Positions 1 to 9,125 of a stretch of DNA of 64,000 bases are shown here, piece after piece. This stretch comes from Hymenobacter rubripertinctus (GTDB lineage Bacteria; Bacteroidota; Bacteroidia; Cytophagales; Hymenobacteraceae). The DNA is taken from the NCBI RefSeq assembly GCF_003583925.1, contig NZ_QYCN01000002.1, positions 39,075 to 103,074 of the forward strand, written 5' to 3'. Position 1 is the stretch's first letter. Each line of letters opens with the position of its first letter. The notes below the pieces were generated by a model, which was not told the origin of the DNA, made no database searches, and saw only the letters and a program-made list of their open reading frames with translations. The position numbers and the translations under genes are program-made.

Positions 1-419
1 CGGGGGCGCGCGCTTTTGGTTGTGGAAAAGGGGGACGGTGTTGGCTTGCGGCGGCCCGAGGGAACCGCTCGGCCAGAGGGATAGACAAAGGTGCCATTCT
101 GCCCGCCCGCTGCCAAGGCCAGTGCCCTCGCTCTTGTGACACCCGCCCGCCGCCGGCAGCAGGAGCGAAAAATGCTTATCTGAGCCTGCAAACTTCTGAT
201 TCCGGTGAGGAGCAGGGTAGTTATCGGCTGAGAAAGCGGCTGGTTGTGACCCGGCCGCCGGCCCGCCGGCCTCTCGCCGCCCACCTCATCCGGCAGCTTA
301 TGCCATCTGATTTGCTGCGCGAAAGGAAGAAAAAAGGCTGAGCCCGGCGGAGTCAGCCACGAGCGCGCCTGGGTAGATGCTTGCAGAACTGGCCCGCGAA
401 AAACCGGTCAGCCAAGCAC
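1..419. other. Non-coding stretch at window edge
   Basis: No convincing gene is visible. The open frames here are antisense or GC-driven and match nothing I recognise. The stretch lies downstream of the histidine kinase on the minus strand and may hold the end of a transcription unit outside the window. Confidence 0.4.
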
Positions 420-2480
420 TTACCCTGCCAGGGGCAGCGGCAGCAGGAGGCAGTACTCGGTGCCCTGGCCCGGGAGGCTGTGGGCCGTGAGCGTGCCGCC
501 GTGGCCCCGGGTGATGAGGTCGTGGCTCAAGGCCAGCGAGAGCTCGCCCCCGGTGCCGCCCGGAAACCGCTGAAACACGGTTGCCAGCGCCTCCGCCGAC
601 CGCTCCGCCCCGTTGTCGCGCACCCGGATTTCGAGGCTGGTAGCGGTGCGGTGGGTGCTGAGCTCCACCTGGGGCACGTAGTCTTCCTGGCCGGTTTGCA
701 GGCGCTGCTGCACGGCCAGCAGGGCGGCGCTGAATATGCCCACCAGGGCCCGGCCCACATCCTGGCGCACCACGCTCAGGCGCTCCATCGCCGGATCCAG
801 GCGCAGCAGCAGGGCCACGTTGAGGTGACGGTTCTTGGCCCGCAGGTCGTGGTAAACCAGGCGCAGGTATTCCTCGGCCAGGGCGTTGAGGTCGGTCAGC
901 TGGCGGGCGCTGCCGCCGCCCTGGGAGTACTCCAGCATGCCGCGCACGATGGACTCGGCGCGCTGGCTGTGGTGCATGATTTTGCGCTGATTCTGCTCCA
1001 GGTTACGCAGCAGCTCATCGGCTATTTCGGGTTCCGGCGCATCGGTGGGCTCTTGGCGGCTGGTTTGCTGGCGCAGCTCCTGGCACAAGGTGGCGCTCAC
1101 GGCCGCGAACCGCCGCACATTGCTCACCGGCTGCTGAATCTCGTGGGCCACGCCGGCCATCAACTCCCCCAGGGATGCCATTTTCTCGCGGAGCACCAGC
1201 TGGCTCTGGGTAATTTTGAGCTCCTTGAGGGTCCGGATCAGGTTGTCGCGCTGTTCGGTGAGTTCATCGGCCTGGTGGCTGAGTTGGGTGTGCAGCTGCT
1301 GCAGACGCTGGTTGGCCCGCTGCTGGCGGCGGTTGCTGCGCCAGAGCAGCAGCGAGGCCAGCAGCAATCCGGCCAGCCCCGCCGCCAATGCCCCGGTGCG
1401 CAGGCGCGCCAGCAGCTGGTGGCGCTCCGCCTCCAGCTCCAGCAGCCGGTTTTGCTCGGCGAAGCCAATGGCATCCAGCTGCTTGATGCGGCGCGGGTCG
1501 TAGAGGCTGTCCTGGGCCGTGAGCATCACGTGCAGGTAGCGCAGGGCGCTGTCGAGCTGGTGGCGGGCCTCGAAGGCCTGGGTGAGCAGGGTGCTGTTGC
1601 GCAGGATGCCCACCACGAAGGGCAGCGGATAGGCCAGGGCCAAAGCCTTACGGGCGTAAAAAATGCTGGAATCGGGCTGGTGCTGCTGCTTAAACAGCTC
1701 GGCCATGTACTGGTAAGCCCGGCTGGCGCTGCGCTGGTCGTTTTCGGGAAAGGAGGCCTGGGCGCTGCGCCGGTAGAAGGAGAGGGCCTCACCCTGGTGG
1801 CCCTGCTGCATCTGAAGCAGGCCGATTTCGCGCAGCAGATAGGGGGCCGGATTGCCCCAGCAGCTCCAACCCCCTGCCCGGGCCCGGTTGGTCAGCTGCC
1901 AAGCCTGGTTGAGAAAGAACGCGGCCGAATCGAGCCGGCCCAGCCCCTCGTAGCTGGCTCCCAGGTTGGTAATTACGCTCACCAGCTGGGAGGTGTCGGT
2001 GGTGCCGGCCTGGCGGTAGAGGCCCAGGGCCCGGAAGTAGTAGCGCAGCGAGGGCCGGTAATCGTCGAGGGCGAAGTAGAGCAGGCCGGTCTGGTTGAGG
2101 GTGCGGGCCGTGCCTTCGGCATCGTGGCTGGCCTCGTTGAGGGCCAGGGCCCGCAGGTTCACGCGCAGCGCCTGGGGCAGGTTGCCCCGCTCGCCCGGCA
2201 GAATTGCCATCCGCGATAAACTGCGCCCCTCGCCCTTGGCGTAGCCGATACGCCGGGCCAGGCGCAGCCCCCGCTGGGCGTAGTACTGCACCGAGTCGAA
2301 GCGCGAATAGCGGTAGGTAGCCGCCAGGTCGGCCAGCAGCAGCACCCGGGCCGTGTCGGTGGTGGCGCGGGCCAGGGCCCGTTGCAGGGGGCGGGTCTGG
2401 GGGCTTTGGGCGGCGGCGGCCAGGGAGAGAAACAGCAGCCATCCGCCGACAAAAAAAGCACGCAGGAAGCGGTAAAACAT
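420..2480 (-). CDS. TPR-containing sensor histidine kinase with degenerate ATPase domain
   Basis: A 686-residue predicted inner-membrane sensor. It has an N-terminal signal-like segment (MFYRFLRAFF, then a hydrophobic run ending AAAAQS), about 300 residues of TPR-like helices, a transmembrane segment near residue 370, a coiled coil, and a HisKA-type H-box (AGVAHEIQQP, His about 446). The C-terminal HATPase_c domain is odd. The N-box region (about 575-590, ALVGIFSAALLAV) lacks the usual Mg-binding Asn, and the G1 box reads DNGAERS instead of DxGxG. I chose the ATG at 2480 because it opens the signal sequence; an upstream extension to 2588 is possible in frame but looks non-coding. Related Bacteroidota kinases sense through periplasmic TPRs. 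It may have weak or no kinase activity. No response regulator lies next to it. Confidence 0.85.
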   Translation of the reverse strand: MFYRFLRAFFVGGWLLFLSLAAAAQSPQTRPLQRALARATTDTARVLLLADLAATYRYSRFDSVQYYAQRGLRLARRIGYAKGEGRSLSRMAILPGERGNLPQALRVNLRALALNEASHDAEGTARTLNQTGLLYFALDDYRPSLRYYFRALGLYRQAGTTDTSQLVSVITNLGASYEGLGRLDSAAFFLNQAWQLTNRARAGGWSCWGNPAPYLLREIGLLQMQQGHQGEALSFYRRSAQASFPENDQRSASRAYQYMAELFKQQHQPDSSIFYARKALALAYPLPFVVGILRNSTLLTQAFEARHQLDSALRYLHVMLTAQDSLYDPRRIKQLDAIGFAEQNRLLELEAERHQLLARLRTGALAAGLAGLLLASLLLWRSNRRQQRANQRLQQLHTQLSHQADELTEQRDNLIRTLKELKITQSQLVLREKMASLGELMAGVAHEIQQPVSNVRRFAAVSATLCQELRQQTSRQEPTDAPEPEIADELLRNLEQNQRKIMHHSQRAESIVRGMLEYSQGGGSARQLTDLNALAEEYLRLVYHDLRAKNRHLNVALLLRLDPAMERLSVVRQDVGRALVGIFSAALLAVQQRLQTGQEDYVPQVELSTHRTATSLEIRVRDNGAERSAEALATVFQRFPGGTGGELSLALSHDLITRGHGGTLTAHSLPGQGTEYCLLLPLPLAG

Positions 2481-2775
2481 GGGGAAATGTAAGGCGCGGG
2501 GGCTGATTCTCCTAACCAGATGCGCAATAAAACTGTAATTTACAGAGGTAAAATAGTGATTAATGTAGTCAAAAAATATTCCCGGCAAGGACTCCCGCCG
2601 CCGCCTTTTGGAAACAGGGACTACCCTCCAGCGCTCCGGCCCGCCAATCCGAGTTTTGGGGATATGCTTCTGCCAACCTTTTCTGCCCGTTTAACGCTAA
2701 GCCATTACCTGGTACTGTGTGCCAGATTTCTTCCCTTTTTCCAACAGTCCTTTTCCCCATTTTTCCCCCTTCTCT

Positions 2776-4203
2776 ATGTCCATTTTTACGCGCTTATTTG
2801 CTGCGGCCCTGGTGGCCGTGGCCGTGCCGGTGGCCGGCGCCTCGGCCCAGACACTCTACGACAACTTCGAGAACGTCCGGCTCGTGAACTACTCCTTCAC
2901 GTCGGGCGTCCTCTCCCCGAACACGCCCAACCCCGGCTCCAATGCCGTCAACAGCAGTCCTACCTGCGCCAAGTACGTGCGCAACGCCGCTGAGCAGTTC
3001 GACGTGATTCAGATCCGGCCCATTGCCGCGCCCAACAAGCTGGCCGATGTGGCGGCCTACGCGGCCGGGACCAAGAAAATGACCCTCAAATTCTGGAGCC
3101 CGGCCGTGGGCGTGGCCTTGCAGGCCGTGCTGCAGAATGGGGCCAAGGCCGGAACAGGGTATCCGAATGGCAACTTCGGCGGCACTCTCGATGTCAAAAC
3201 CACGGTGGCCAACGCCTGGGAGCTGCTCACGTTCACTTATACGGCCGGCACCTCCGACCCCACGGTAAAATCGACCGATGTGGACCAGATTGTGCTGCTC
3301 ATCAGCCCCAATACCAATACCGGTGGCACGTACTACTTCGATGATCTTACGGGTCCGGAACTGCTCACCGGCACCGCTCCCGTGGTAACCGACCAGCTCT
3401 ACGACAATTACGAGGGCACCCGGGCCATTGGCTACAGCTACGCCAAAACGTCCGGCGGCATCAAGCTCGATACCCTTAACCCGGCCGTTGGAGCGGGTAA
3501 CCCCAGCGCCCGCGTGATGCGCTACACCCGCTCGACCCAACAGTACGATGCCCTGGTGGTACATCCCACCGGCGCCCCCCTGGCCGATGTGGCCCCCTTC
3601 CTGACGTCGGCCAAGCAGATGACCATGAAGGTTTACAGCCCGGCTCCCGGCATCACATTCCAGGTCACGTTGCAGGATTCTACCGTAGCCGGTCCCTCCA
3701 ACTACCCCGCCGGCCGTCATTCCGAGTACCTGGCTACCACCACCGCCACCAACGCCTGGGAAACGCTGGTCTTCAGCTACGCCAACCGCCCCAGCGCAGC
3801 CGTGAGCAACACCAGCATCAACGAAATCGTGCTGCTTATTGCGCCGAACACCACGGCCCGCCGCCGCGTGTACCTCGACGACTGGACCGGTCCGCGTAAA
3901 ACCAACTTCGTACCCACGAGCGTGCGGGCAGCTACTTCGGCCGCTGCTCTGCTGGAGCCGGTGTACCCCAACCCAGCCACTGGCCGTGCCCTGCTGCCGG
4001 TGCAGCTGCGCAAAGCCGCTACCATCAGCCTGAGTGTGCATGACGCGCTGGGCCGCCGCGTGGCCACGCCGCTGCCGGCCGGCCGGCACCCGGCCGGTTC
4101 GTTTGTGGTCGAAGTCCCGACTACGGGCTTCGCGCCGGGCCTCTACCTGCTCCGTTTTGAGGTAGATGGCGTGGTGCTGACTCAGCGCCTGAGCGTACGG
4201 TAA
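2776..4203 (+). CDS. T9SS-sorted secreted protein with two tandem beta-sandwich-like repeats
   Basis: 475 residues. A signal peptide (MSIFTRLFAA to ASAQ) is followed by two homologous modules of about 170 residues. Both begin LYDN(F/Y)E and end with an FDDLTGP or LDDWTGP motif, the look of jelly-roll, carbohydrate-binding-like domains. The last 80 residues form a type IX secretion sorting domain (VYPNPATGRALLPV, then GLYLLRFEVDG). The start at 2776 is used because it begins the signal peptide. It is probably exported to the cell surface. The ligand is unknown; carbohydrate binding is inferred only from the fold-like pattern. A terminator-like hairpin follows at 4241-4296. Confidence 0.85.
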   Translation: MSIFTRLFAAALVAVAVPVAGASAQTLYDNFENVRLVNYSFTSGVLSPNTPNPGSNAVNSSPTCAKYVRNAAEQFDVIQIRPIAAPNKLADVAAYAAGTKKMTLKFWSPAVGVALQAVLQNGAKAGTGYPNGNFGGTLDVKTTVANAWELLTFTYTAGTSDPTVKSTDVDQIVLLISPNTNTGGTYYFDDLTGPELLTGTAPVVTDQLYDNYEGTRAIGYSYAKTSGGIKLDTLNPAVGAGNPSARVMRYTRSTQQYDALVVHPTGAPLADVAPFLTSAKQMTMKVYSPAPGITFQVTLQDSTVAGPSNYPAGRHSEYLATTTATNAWETLVFSYANRPSAAVSNTSINEIVLLIAPNTTARRRVYLDDWTGPRKTNFVPTSVRAATSAAALLEPVYPNPATGRALLPVQLRKAATISLSVHDALGRRVATPLPAGRHPAGSFVVEVPTTGFAPGLYLLRFEVDGVVLTQRLSVR

Positions 4204-4240
4204 CCCTTCCCGCAGTCGGTTGGCGGCTGCGCCATTGCTG

Positions 4241-4296
4241 AAAAGCTCCCGGTTTCCGGCAGGCCCTACCGGGGGCCGCGGGAGCCGGGGGCTTTT
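4241..4296 (+). terminator. Hairpin downstream of the T9SS protein
   Basis: AAAAGCTCCCGG (4241-4252) pairs with CCGGGGGCTTTT (4285-4296) with one G-T wobble. The right arm ends in a T run, so it can end transcription of the gene stopping at 4203. Confidence 0.5.
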
Positions 4297-4353
4297 CTGT
4301 GGCGCCGGCAGTGGGGGCCGGCCGATTCCCCGGGTGGGTTGTATATTTGGACT

Positions 4354-5259
4354 ATGCTCTTTTTATTTCCGGCCGCGCTGCGGCACGGGAAGTCGGTTCT
4401 GGTGCTGAGCGCAGCCCTGGTTACTGCTTCCTGCTCCACCTCGCACGACCCCGCACCGGTCGTGCCACTTCCGCCGACTCCGCCCGTTGTACCCGCAGTG
4501 CCGCTGCCCGAGCACCTCACGCTGGGTAACCCCAGCGGGGCCACGGCCGATACCACGGCCTACACCAACTACCTGCTGCTCAAGCCCGAATTTGCCCTCA
4601 GCTACCACCGCGCCCAGGGCAAGCCCAACTGGGTGAGCTGGCACCTGACCCAGGCCGACCGGGGCAGCGCCGACCGCCAGGACGATTTCCGGCCCGACGC
4701 GACGCTGCCGGCCGGCTGGTACCAGGTGAAGGCCACCAGCTACGTGGGCTCGGGGTTCGACAGGGGCCACAACTGCCCCTCGGCCGACCGCACGGCGACC
4801 AAGGACCAGAACTCGGCCACGTTCGTGATGACCAACATGCTGCCCCAGGCCCCGCGCAACAACCAGCAGACCTGGGCCAACCTGGAAAACTTCGGCCGGG
4901 CCCAGCTCAGTGGGGGCGCCAACGAGGTGTATATCATCATGGGCAGCTACGGCAAGGGCGGTACCGGTTCCAAGGGCTTCCTGACCACGCTCGACAACGA
5001 CCACGTGACGGTGCCCGCCCGCGTCTGGAAAGTGCTGGTGATTCTGCCCGTGGGCGAAAACGACGCGGCCCGCGTCACGGCCGATACCCGCGTCATTGCC
5101 GTCGATACGCCCAACGACAACACCATCAGCTCCGACTGGAGCCAGTTCCGCGTCAGCGTCGACGCCCTCGAAGCCGCTACCGGCCTGGATCTGCTCTCCG
5201 CCGTAGCGCCCGCCATCCAGCAGGTAGTAGAAGCCCGCGTGGATAACGGCCCGCTATAA
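4354..5259 (+). CDS. DNA/RNA non-specific endonuclease, lipoprotein (NUC1 family)
   Basis: 301 residues. The N-terminus has a lipoprotein signal with lipobox TASC near residue 28, followed by a Pro-rich linker. The catalytic domain carries the family signature DRGHNCPSADR (about residues 130-140, His as general base) and downstream TNMLPQAPRNNQQTW, whose Asn binds Mg in the Serratia nuclease family. Expected activity is extracytoplasmic cleavage of DNA and RNA, perhaps for nutrient scavenging or eDNA turnover. A TATATTTG sequence at 4342-4349 ends five bases before the ATG; if it is a real -7 box, translation would be leaderless or start later. Confidence 0.9.
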   Translation: MLFLFPAALRHGKSVLVLSAALVTASCSTSHDPAPVVPLPPTPPVVPAVPLPEHLTLGNPSGATADTTAYTNYLLLKPEFALSYHRAQGKPNWVSWHLTQADRGSADRQDDFRPDATLPAGWYQVKATSYVGSGFDRGHNCPSADRTATKDQNSATFVMTNMLPQAPRNNQQTWANLENFGRAQLSGGANEVYIIMGSYGKGGTGSKGFLTTLDNDHVTVPARVWKVLVILPVGENDAARVTADTRVIAVDTPNDNTISSDWSQFRVSVDALEAATGLDLLSAVAPAIQQVVEARVDNGPL

Positions 5260-5460
5260 GGCTGCGGCCGGCACCGGGTCCATTCCCTCCGCCACGCCCT
5301 GATCACCTCATGTGAAAACGAATGCGGAAAGCCGGGCCGCAACTCGGGGTAGGGGGCTTTCCGGGGTGAGAAGAATAAGCGCCAGAAACCGGGCAGTGAG
5401 GTGCCGGGCCGCTGCCGGTAGTTTTTAGTGCTAAAAAGTGCAATAAACTGCTACCGGTGC

Positions 5461-5468
5461 TACCTTTG
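5461..5468 (+). promoter_or_regulatory. Bacteroidota -7 box (TACCTTTG)
   Basis: Matches TAnnTTTG, 76 bases upstream of the ATG of the PAS protein. No convincing TTG -33 element is visible at the usual spacing. Confidence 0.45.
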
Positions 5469-5544
5469 GGGTGTTCCCTGGCCCGGCCCCCGCCCGGCTA
5501 CGCCGCCGGTAAAGTTTCGTTGTTCACGCTGTTTTTTTTGCTTC

Positions 5545-6852
5545 ATGCTTCCTCCACTCTCCGCCCCCGGTACGTTTTATTCTTTGTGGCAGCTGCCGGA
5601 GCACTACATGCTGGTGGCGCCGGATTTCACCATCCTGGACGCCAGCGACCGGTACCTGACTGCCACGCTGCTGGAGCGCGCCGCCATTGTGGGCCGCGAC
5701 GTGTTCGAGGTGTTTCCGCGCGAGGAGCAGAGCGAGTGGCAGGTGCTGTTTGATTCGCTGGACCACGTGCGCCAGCACGCCACGGCCCACACCATGCCCC
5801 GCATCCGCTACGACCTGCAGCGCCCCGCCGGGCAGGGCGGCGGGCTGGAGGAGCGTTACTGGCAAACTACCAACTACCCCCAGCTCGACGACCAGGGCCG
5901 GCTGCAGTACATCCTGCTCAAAACCGAGGACGTAACCGAGCAGCACCGCGCCGAGCAGCAGGCCACGGTGATGGAGCGCGAGCTGCGCGAAAGCCAGGAA
6001 CGCTCCCGCTTTATTCTCGAGTCGCTGCCCGTGATGGTCTGGACTACCCGCCCCGACGGTGCGGCCGATTACTTCAACCAGCGCTGGCTCTCGTTTACGA
6101 GCCAGCCCCTGGCGGCCGAAACCGACTGGGGCTGGCTCGAAGGCGTGCACCCCGACGACCGCGCCGGCGCGGCCACGGCCTGGCGCGGCGCCTACGAGTC
6201 GGGCCAGGCCTACCAGACCGAATACCGCCTGCGCTGCGCCGACGGCCACTACCGCTGGGTGCTGGCCCTGGGCGTTCCGCGCCACAGCGCCGAGGGAATC
6301 ATTTCCATGTGGGTGGGCTGCTGCACCGATATTCACGATCAGAAAACGATGGTGCAGGAGCTGCTGCTGGCCAGCGAGGAGCAGGCCGCCCTCTCCGACC
6401 AGGCCTACCAGGCCTACCAGTTGGCCCGGTCGCAGCGCGAAACCTTCTACGCGCTCTTTATGCAGGCCCCGGCCCTGATCGCCATCCTGCGGGGGCCGGA
6501 GTACGTGTTCGAGCTGGCCAACCCGCTCTACGAAGAGCTGCTGCCCGGCCGCGACCTGCTGGGCCGCCCCTTGGCGGAGGTGTTGCCCGAAATTATCGAG
6601 CAGGGCTTCGGGGCGCTGCTTGATCAGGTGTACCAGACCGGCGAGCCGTACTATGGCAAGCAGGTGCTGGCGCAGCTGCAGCGTCACCCCACGGCCCCGC
6701 CCGAAGACCGGTATTTCGATTTCACCTACCAGGCCTTCAAGGAAAACGGGAAAACCGTCGGCATTTTCGTCTTTGCCTTTGAAGTGACGGAGCTGGTGCA
6801 GGTCCGCCAGCAGCTGCAAACGCTCATGGCCCGGCCCCCGGCGGGTGCCTGA
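5545..6852 (+). CDS. Triple PAS-domain signalling protein without output domain
   Basis: 435 residues built of three PAS folds: about 10-135, 150-275 (a PAS_3-type domain with a PAC tail ending VGCCTDIHD) and 295-425. Short coiled-coil linkers separate them. The protein stops after the third PAS; there is no kinase, GGDEF or HTH domain, and it is much shorter than typical Bacteroidota PAS kinases. The ATG at 5545 starts the first PAS; the upstream in-frame extension reads through promoter-like sequence. The 121-residue gene starting 43 bases downstream is probably co-transcribed and could be a partner. The ligand is unknown. Confidence 0.8.
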   Translation: MLPPLSAPGTFYSLWQLPEHYMLVAPDFTILDASDRYLTATLLERAAIVGRDVFEVFPREEQSEWQVLFDSLDHVRQHATAHTMPRIRYDLQRPAGQGGGLEERYWQTTNYPQLDDQGRLQYILLKTEDVTEQHRAEQQATVMERELRESQERSRFILESLPVMVWTTRPDGAADYFNQRWLSFTSQPLAAETDWGWLEGVHPDDRAGAATAWRGAYESGQAYQTEYRLRCADGHYRWVLALGVPRHSAEGIISMWVGCCTDIHDQKTMVQELLLASEEQAALSDQAYQAYQLARSQRETFYALFMQAPALIAILRGPEYVFELANPLYEELLPGRDLLGRPLAEVLPEIIEQGFGALLDQVYQTGEPYYGKQVLAQLQRHPTAPPEDRYFDFTYQAFKENGKTVGIFVFAFEVTELVQVRQQLQTLMARPPAGA

Positions 6853-6895
6853 GCCGGAACGGTTTTTTCGCTGACGTTGCCTCCCTCTTTTCCCT

Positions 6896-7261
6896 ATGGA
6901 CTTAACCACCCTCGATCTTCAGCAGGCCCGCATCAAGCAGATTCTGTTTAAGTCGCAGCTGCGGTCGGTGCTCTATGGCGTGCGCGAGGCCGATGAGGCG
7001 ATGTTCTCGCCCCAGACCAACGCGCTGGGCCTGTGGCTGAGCACGGAGGTGAAGCCCCGCTACCCCGGCCGCCCCGAAGTGCGCGAAGCCGAGCGCCTGC
7101 TGCGGCAACTGCTCAGTATAGGCCGCGAACTGGCGGCCCAGTACCGCCAGGGCCAGCTCGACGAGGCCCGCCGGGGCCTCACCCGCATCGAGCGGGTAGG
7201 TGAGGAGCTGGTGGCCGTGCTGCAACAGCTGAGCGCCGCCGCACCACCTCAGGCAGCTTGA
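6896..7261 (+). CDS. CZB-like protein lacking all zinc ligands
   Basis: 121 residues, all helical. The pattern ARIKQILFKSQLRSVLYG, ALGLWL, then PEVREAERLLRQLL follows the chemoreceptor zinc-binding (CZB) family as I remember it from Bacteroidota (IKH..LFKS, C-x-G-x-W, H-ExxH-xxxH). The expected ligands are replaced: His by Gln15, Cys by Asn42, and the His positions by Arg63, Leu69 and Leu73. CZB domains sense zinc or hypochlorite through these residues, so this copy probably acts as a metal-free helical module. It follows the PAS-only protein by 43 bases, which suggests an operon and a shared signalling role. Confidence 0.6.
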   Translation: MDLTTLDLQQARIKQILFKSQLRSVLYGVREADEAMFSPQTNALGLWLSTEVKPRYPGRPEVREAERLLRQLLSIGRELAAQYRQGQLDEARRGLTRIERVGEELVAVLQQLSAAAPPQAA

Positions 7262-7477
7262 GGCGAAGTGTGGCCCTCCACTAGGCCGGAGCTGCTGCAC
7301 CGTAAAGCTGCTGCACTGTAACAGGAACCCGACAAGCGGCCTCTTGCGTGCACCTGAGCCGGGACAAGGCCCGGCGGCCCGGCAAAAACAGCGGCCTGCC
7401 CGGTCGCCTCATGGCTACTGGGCAGGCCGCTCAAGCACTGCCATCGACCCGCTGCTTACACGGCGGACCAAGCAAGG

Positions 7478-7768
7478 TTACTTGTGGTCTCCGGCGTTGG
7501 AACCGATAATGCCGGGCTCATTTACGCCGCGGATAAAGCCCTGACTGTCGCGTGGGACCATGGCTTCGTCAACGTTCTGCTGCTGTTCCTCCGTCATGTA
7601 CTCATTGGTAACAGAGCTGGCGTCTTCGTTTTTCGCGGCAACGGCTGCTTCAGCCTGGGCGTGGTGCAGTGTGAAAAGCGGGTCACCCTCTTTCGGCACG
7701 GCTATTTTAGTGGGCTCATTGGCCTGCTTGTCTTGCTGCTGCTGGTCTTTCTTGGAAGTATCGGTCAT
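7478..7768 (-). CDS. Small hydrophilic hypothetical protein
   Basis: 96 residues, rich in Gln, Asp and Glu near the N-terminus (KKDQQQQDKQ), with no signal peptide or membrane segment. I use the ATG at 7768 (MTDTSKKD); a second in-frame ATG lies two codons upstream at 7774. It looks like a disordered cytoplasmic protein. Function unknown. It lies alone at the left edge of the patchy accessory region. Confidence 0.55.
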   Translation of the reverse strand: MTDTSKKDQQQQDKQANEPTKIAVPKEGDPLFTLHHAQAEAAVAAKNEDASSVTNEYMTEEQQQNVDEAMVPRDSQGFIRGVNEPGIIGSNAGDHK

Positions 7769-7996
7769 AAACATCAGCAGGCCGACCGGGATGTAAACGG
7801 CCACCTGCTACACTTTACTACGGCCTGACAGGGGCGCAGGTTAGGCCCGGGGGAGGGGCAGGCGCGTAAAGTGGGCTGAGGGCACGGCTTTCCGCTGGTG
7901 GTCTGGCAGACGTTAAGCCCTTGTAAACCAGGGGTTGCTCACTGGGCTGGACCTGTTTTACCTGCACAGGACGTTTGCACTTCGGGTATTGTATCA

Positions 7997-8037
7997 GACT
8001 TTCAAGCGAACATGGTGCCCATAGGCGCTTGAAAGTC
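7997..8037. repeat. 12-bp perfect inverted repeat
   Basis: GACTTTCAAGCG (7997-8008) and CGCTTGAAAGTC (8026-8037) flank a 17-base loop. It lies just past the truncated sigma-like frame and has no T tract, so it could be a weak terminator for minus-strand transcripts or a protein site. Confidence 0.45.
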
Positions 8038-8064
8038 AGCCGTCCTTCGGTTCGAGCTACCAGC

Positions 8065-8193
8065 TTACTCCTCGGCAGCCACCACCGTGGCCACCCGGCG
8101 GCGGGCAAATCGGAACAGTTCGTTGCCGTAACGGCTCAGCCAGAGGTGGGGCTCCGGCGTGGTCGCGGCAGCGGAATCAGGGGCAGGAAGCAT
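8065..8193 (-). pseudogene. Truncated ECF sigma factor N-terminus
   Basis: A 42-residue frame. After a short acidic leader it reads WLSRYGNELFRFARRRV, the start of sigma-70 region 2 in ECF factors (compare Y-x-x-x-LFRFA-x-RRV-x-D-x-x-x-AEELVQ). It stops at the AEE where the LVQD segment should follow, and I find no continuation in the other two frames. It lies 86 bases downstream of the glycosyltransferase on the same strand. Most likely a remnant left by a deletion; a small ORF that resembles a sigma N-terminus by chance remains possible. Confidence 0.4.
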
Positions 8194-8279
8194 AAAAACG
8201 CACGATTGCCGGGCGGAAGCGGTGTTGCTCCGCCGGCCCAGGTTGAAGGTAGCAAAAGTCGGTCCTTCGCGGCCCCACC

Positions 8280-9056
8280 CTACAGCTTGTCCTGCCGGAT
8301 CAGCCGCCGGTAGAGCCTTGCCAGCCGGGGCTGCGGCACGCCCAGCCAGTAGAGCCCGGTAATGAGCGTAAAGGCGGCCTGCAGGCGAAATACGCCGTTG
8401 TCCAGGTACTTGCGGGCCGAAGTGGTTACGGCGCGCGGCAGCACCCGAAACGGCCCCTGCGCCCGCAGCCGCCGCACGATTTCCTGGTCCTCCAGCAGCA
8501 GCAGGTCCTCGCGGAAGCCGCCTACGCGGGCAAACAACTCGCGCTGCACGAACAAGCTTTGGTCGCCGAAACGTACCACCAGCAGCGGCAGGCGCGTGCA
8601 CCAGGCGCTGAAGCGCAGAAACCAGTGCCCGTGGTCGAAGGCCAGGCGGTAGCAGCCGCTGCCGTAGCCCTGCCGCCGGGCGTGCCGCAAATCGGCCACG
8701 AAGCCCGGTGGGGGGTAGGAGTCGGCGTGCAGGAAGTAGAGAATCTCGCCGCCGGTCTGGCTGGCCCCGTAGTTGAGTTGGGCGGCACGGCCCTTGCGCA
8801 GACTGCGCACCACGGTGGCGCCCGCCTGCCGGGCCAGCGCCCGGGTGCCGTCGGTGCTGCCCCCATCCACCACCACAATTTCCAGGTCTGGCTCCTCGGC
8901 CGTGGCCTGGCGCAGGTAGGCCAGCAGCCGCTCGATGCCCGGCGCTTCGTTATAAGCGGGAATGATGATGCTGACCGTTGCCAAGCCTGTGTCTGTCCCG
9001 CCGAAGCGCGCCGGAACACAGGGTACAGGCAGGGGAACAGGGGCGGGGGCTAGCAT
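8280..9056 (-). CDS. TIGR04283-type family 2 glycosyltransferase
   Basis: 258 residues with a GT-A fold. It shows VSIIIPAYNEA near residue 28, the DxD-like VVVDGGSTDGT, the FLHADSYPPPGF segment and the late LLEDQEIVRRLRAQG motif, all characteristic of the TIGR04283 family often annotated near arsenosugar biosynthesis. No arsenic gene is visible here, so the substrate is open. The C-terminus has a hydrophobic stretch that could touch the membrane. The start at 9056 is the only ATG before the GT domain. Confidence 0.85.
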   Translation of the reverse strand: MLAPAPVPLPVPCVPARFGGTDTGLATVSIIIPAYNEAPGIERLLAYLRQATAEEPDLEIVVVDGGSTDGTRALARQAGATVVRSLRKGRAAQLNYGASQTGGEILYFLHADSYPPPGFVADLRHARRQGYGSGCYRLAFDHGHWFLRFSAWCTRLPLLVVRFGDQSLFVQRELFARVGGFREDLLLLEDQEIVRRLRAQGPFRVLPRAVTTSARKYLDNGVFRLQAAFTLITGLYWLGVPQPRLARLYRRLIRQDKL

Positions 9057-9125
9057 GAATCCGTTACGGGTTGGAGGAGTTGGTTATCGTCTTTTTTTCG
9101 CGCTTTTCAACCTTAAAAGCGGTAT

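Noticed and set aside
4342-4349. TATATTTG as the nuclease promoter
   Set aside because: It ends five bases before the ATG and has no TTG at the right distance. It is listed only as a note on the start of that gene.
7823-7836. CCTGACAGGGGC, resembling part of the tRNA end, as a third att site
   Set aside because: It is in the opposite orientation to the two att copies, two bases differ, and it lacks the rest of the core.
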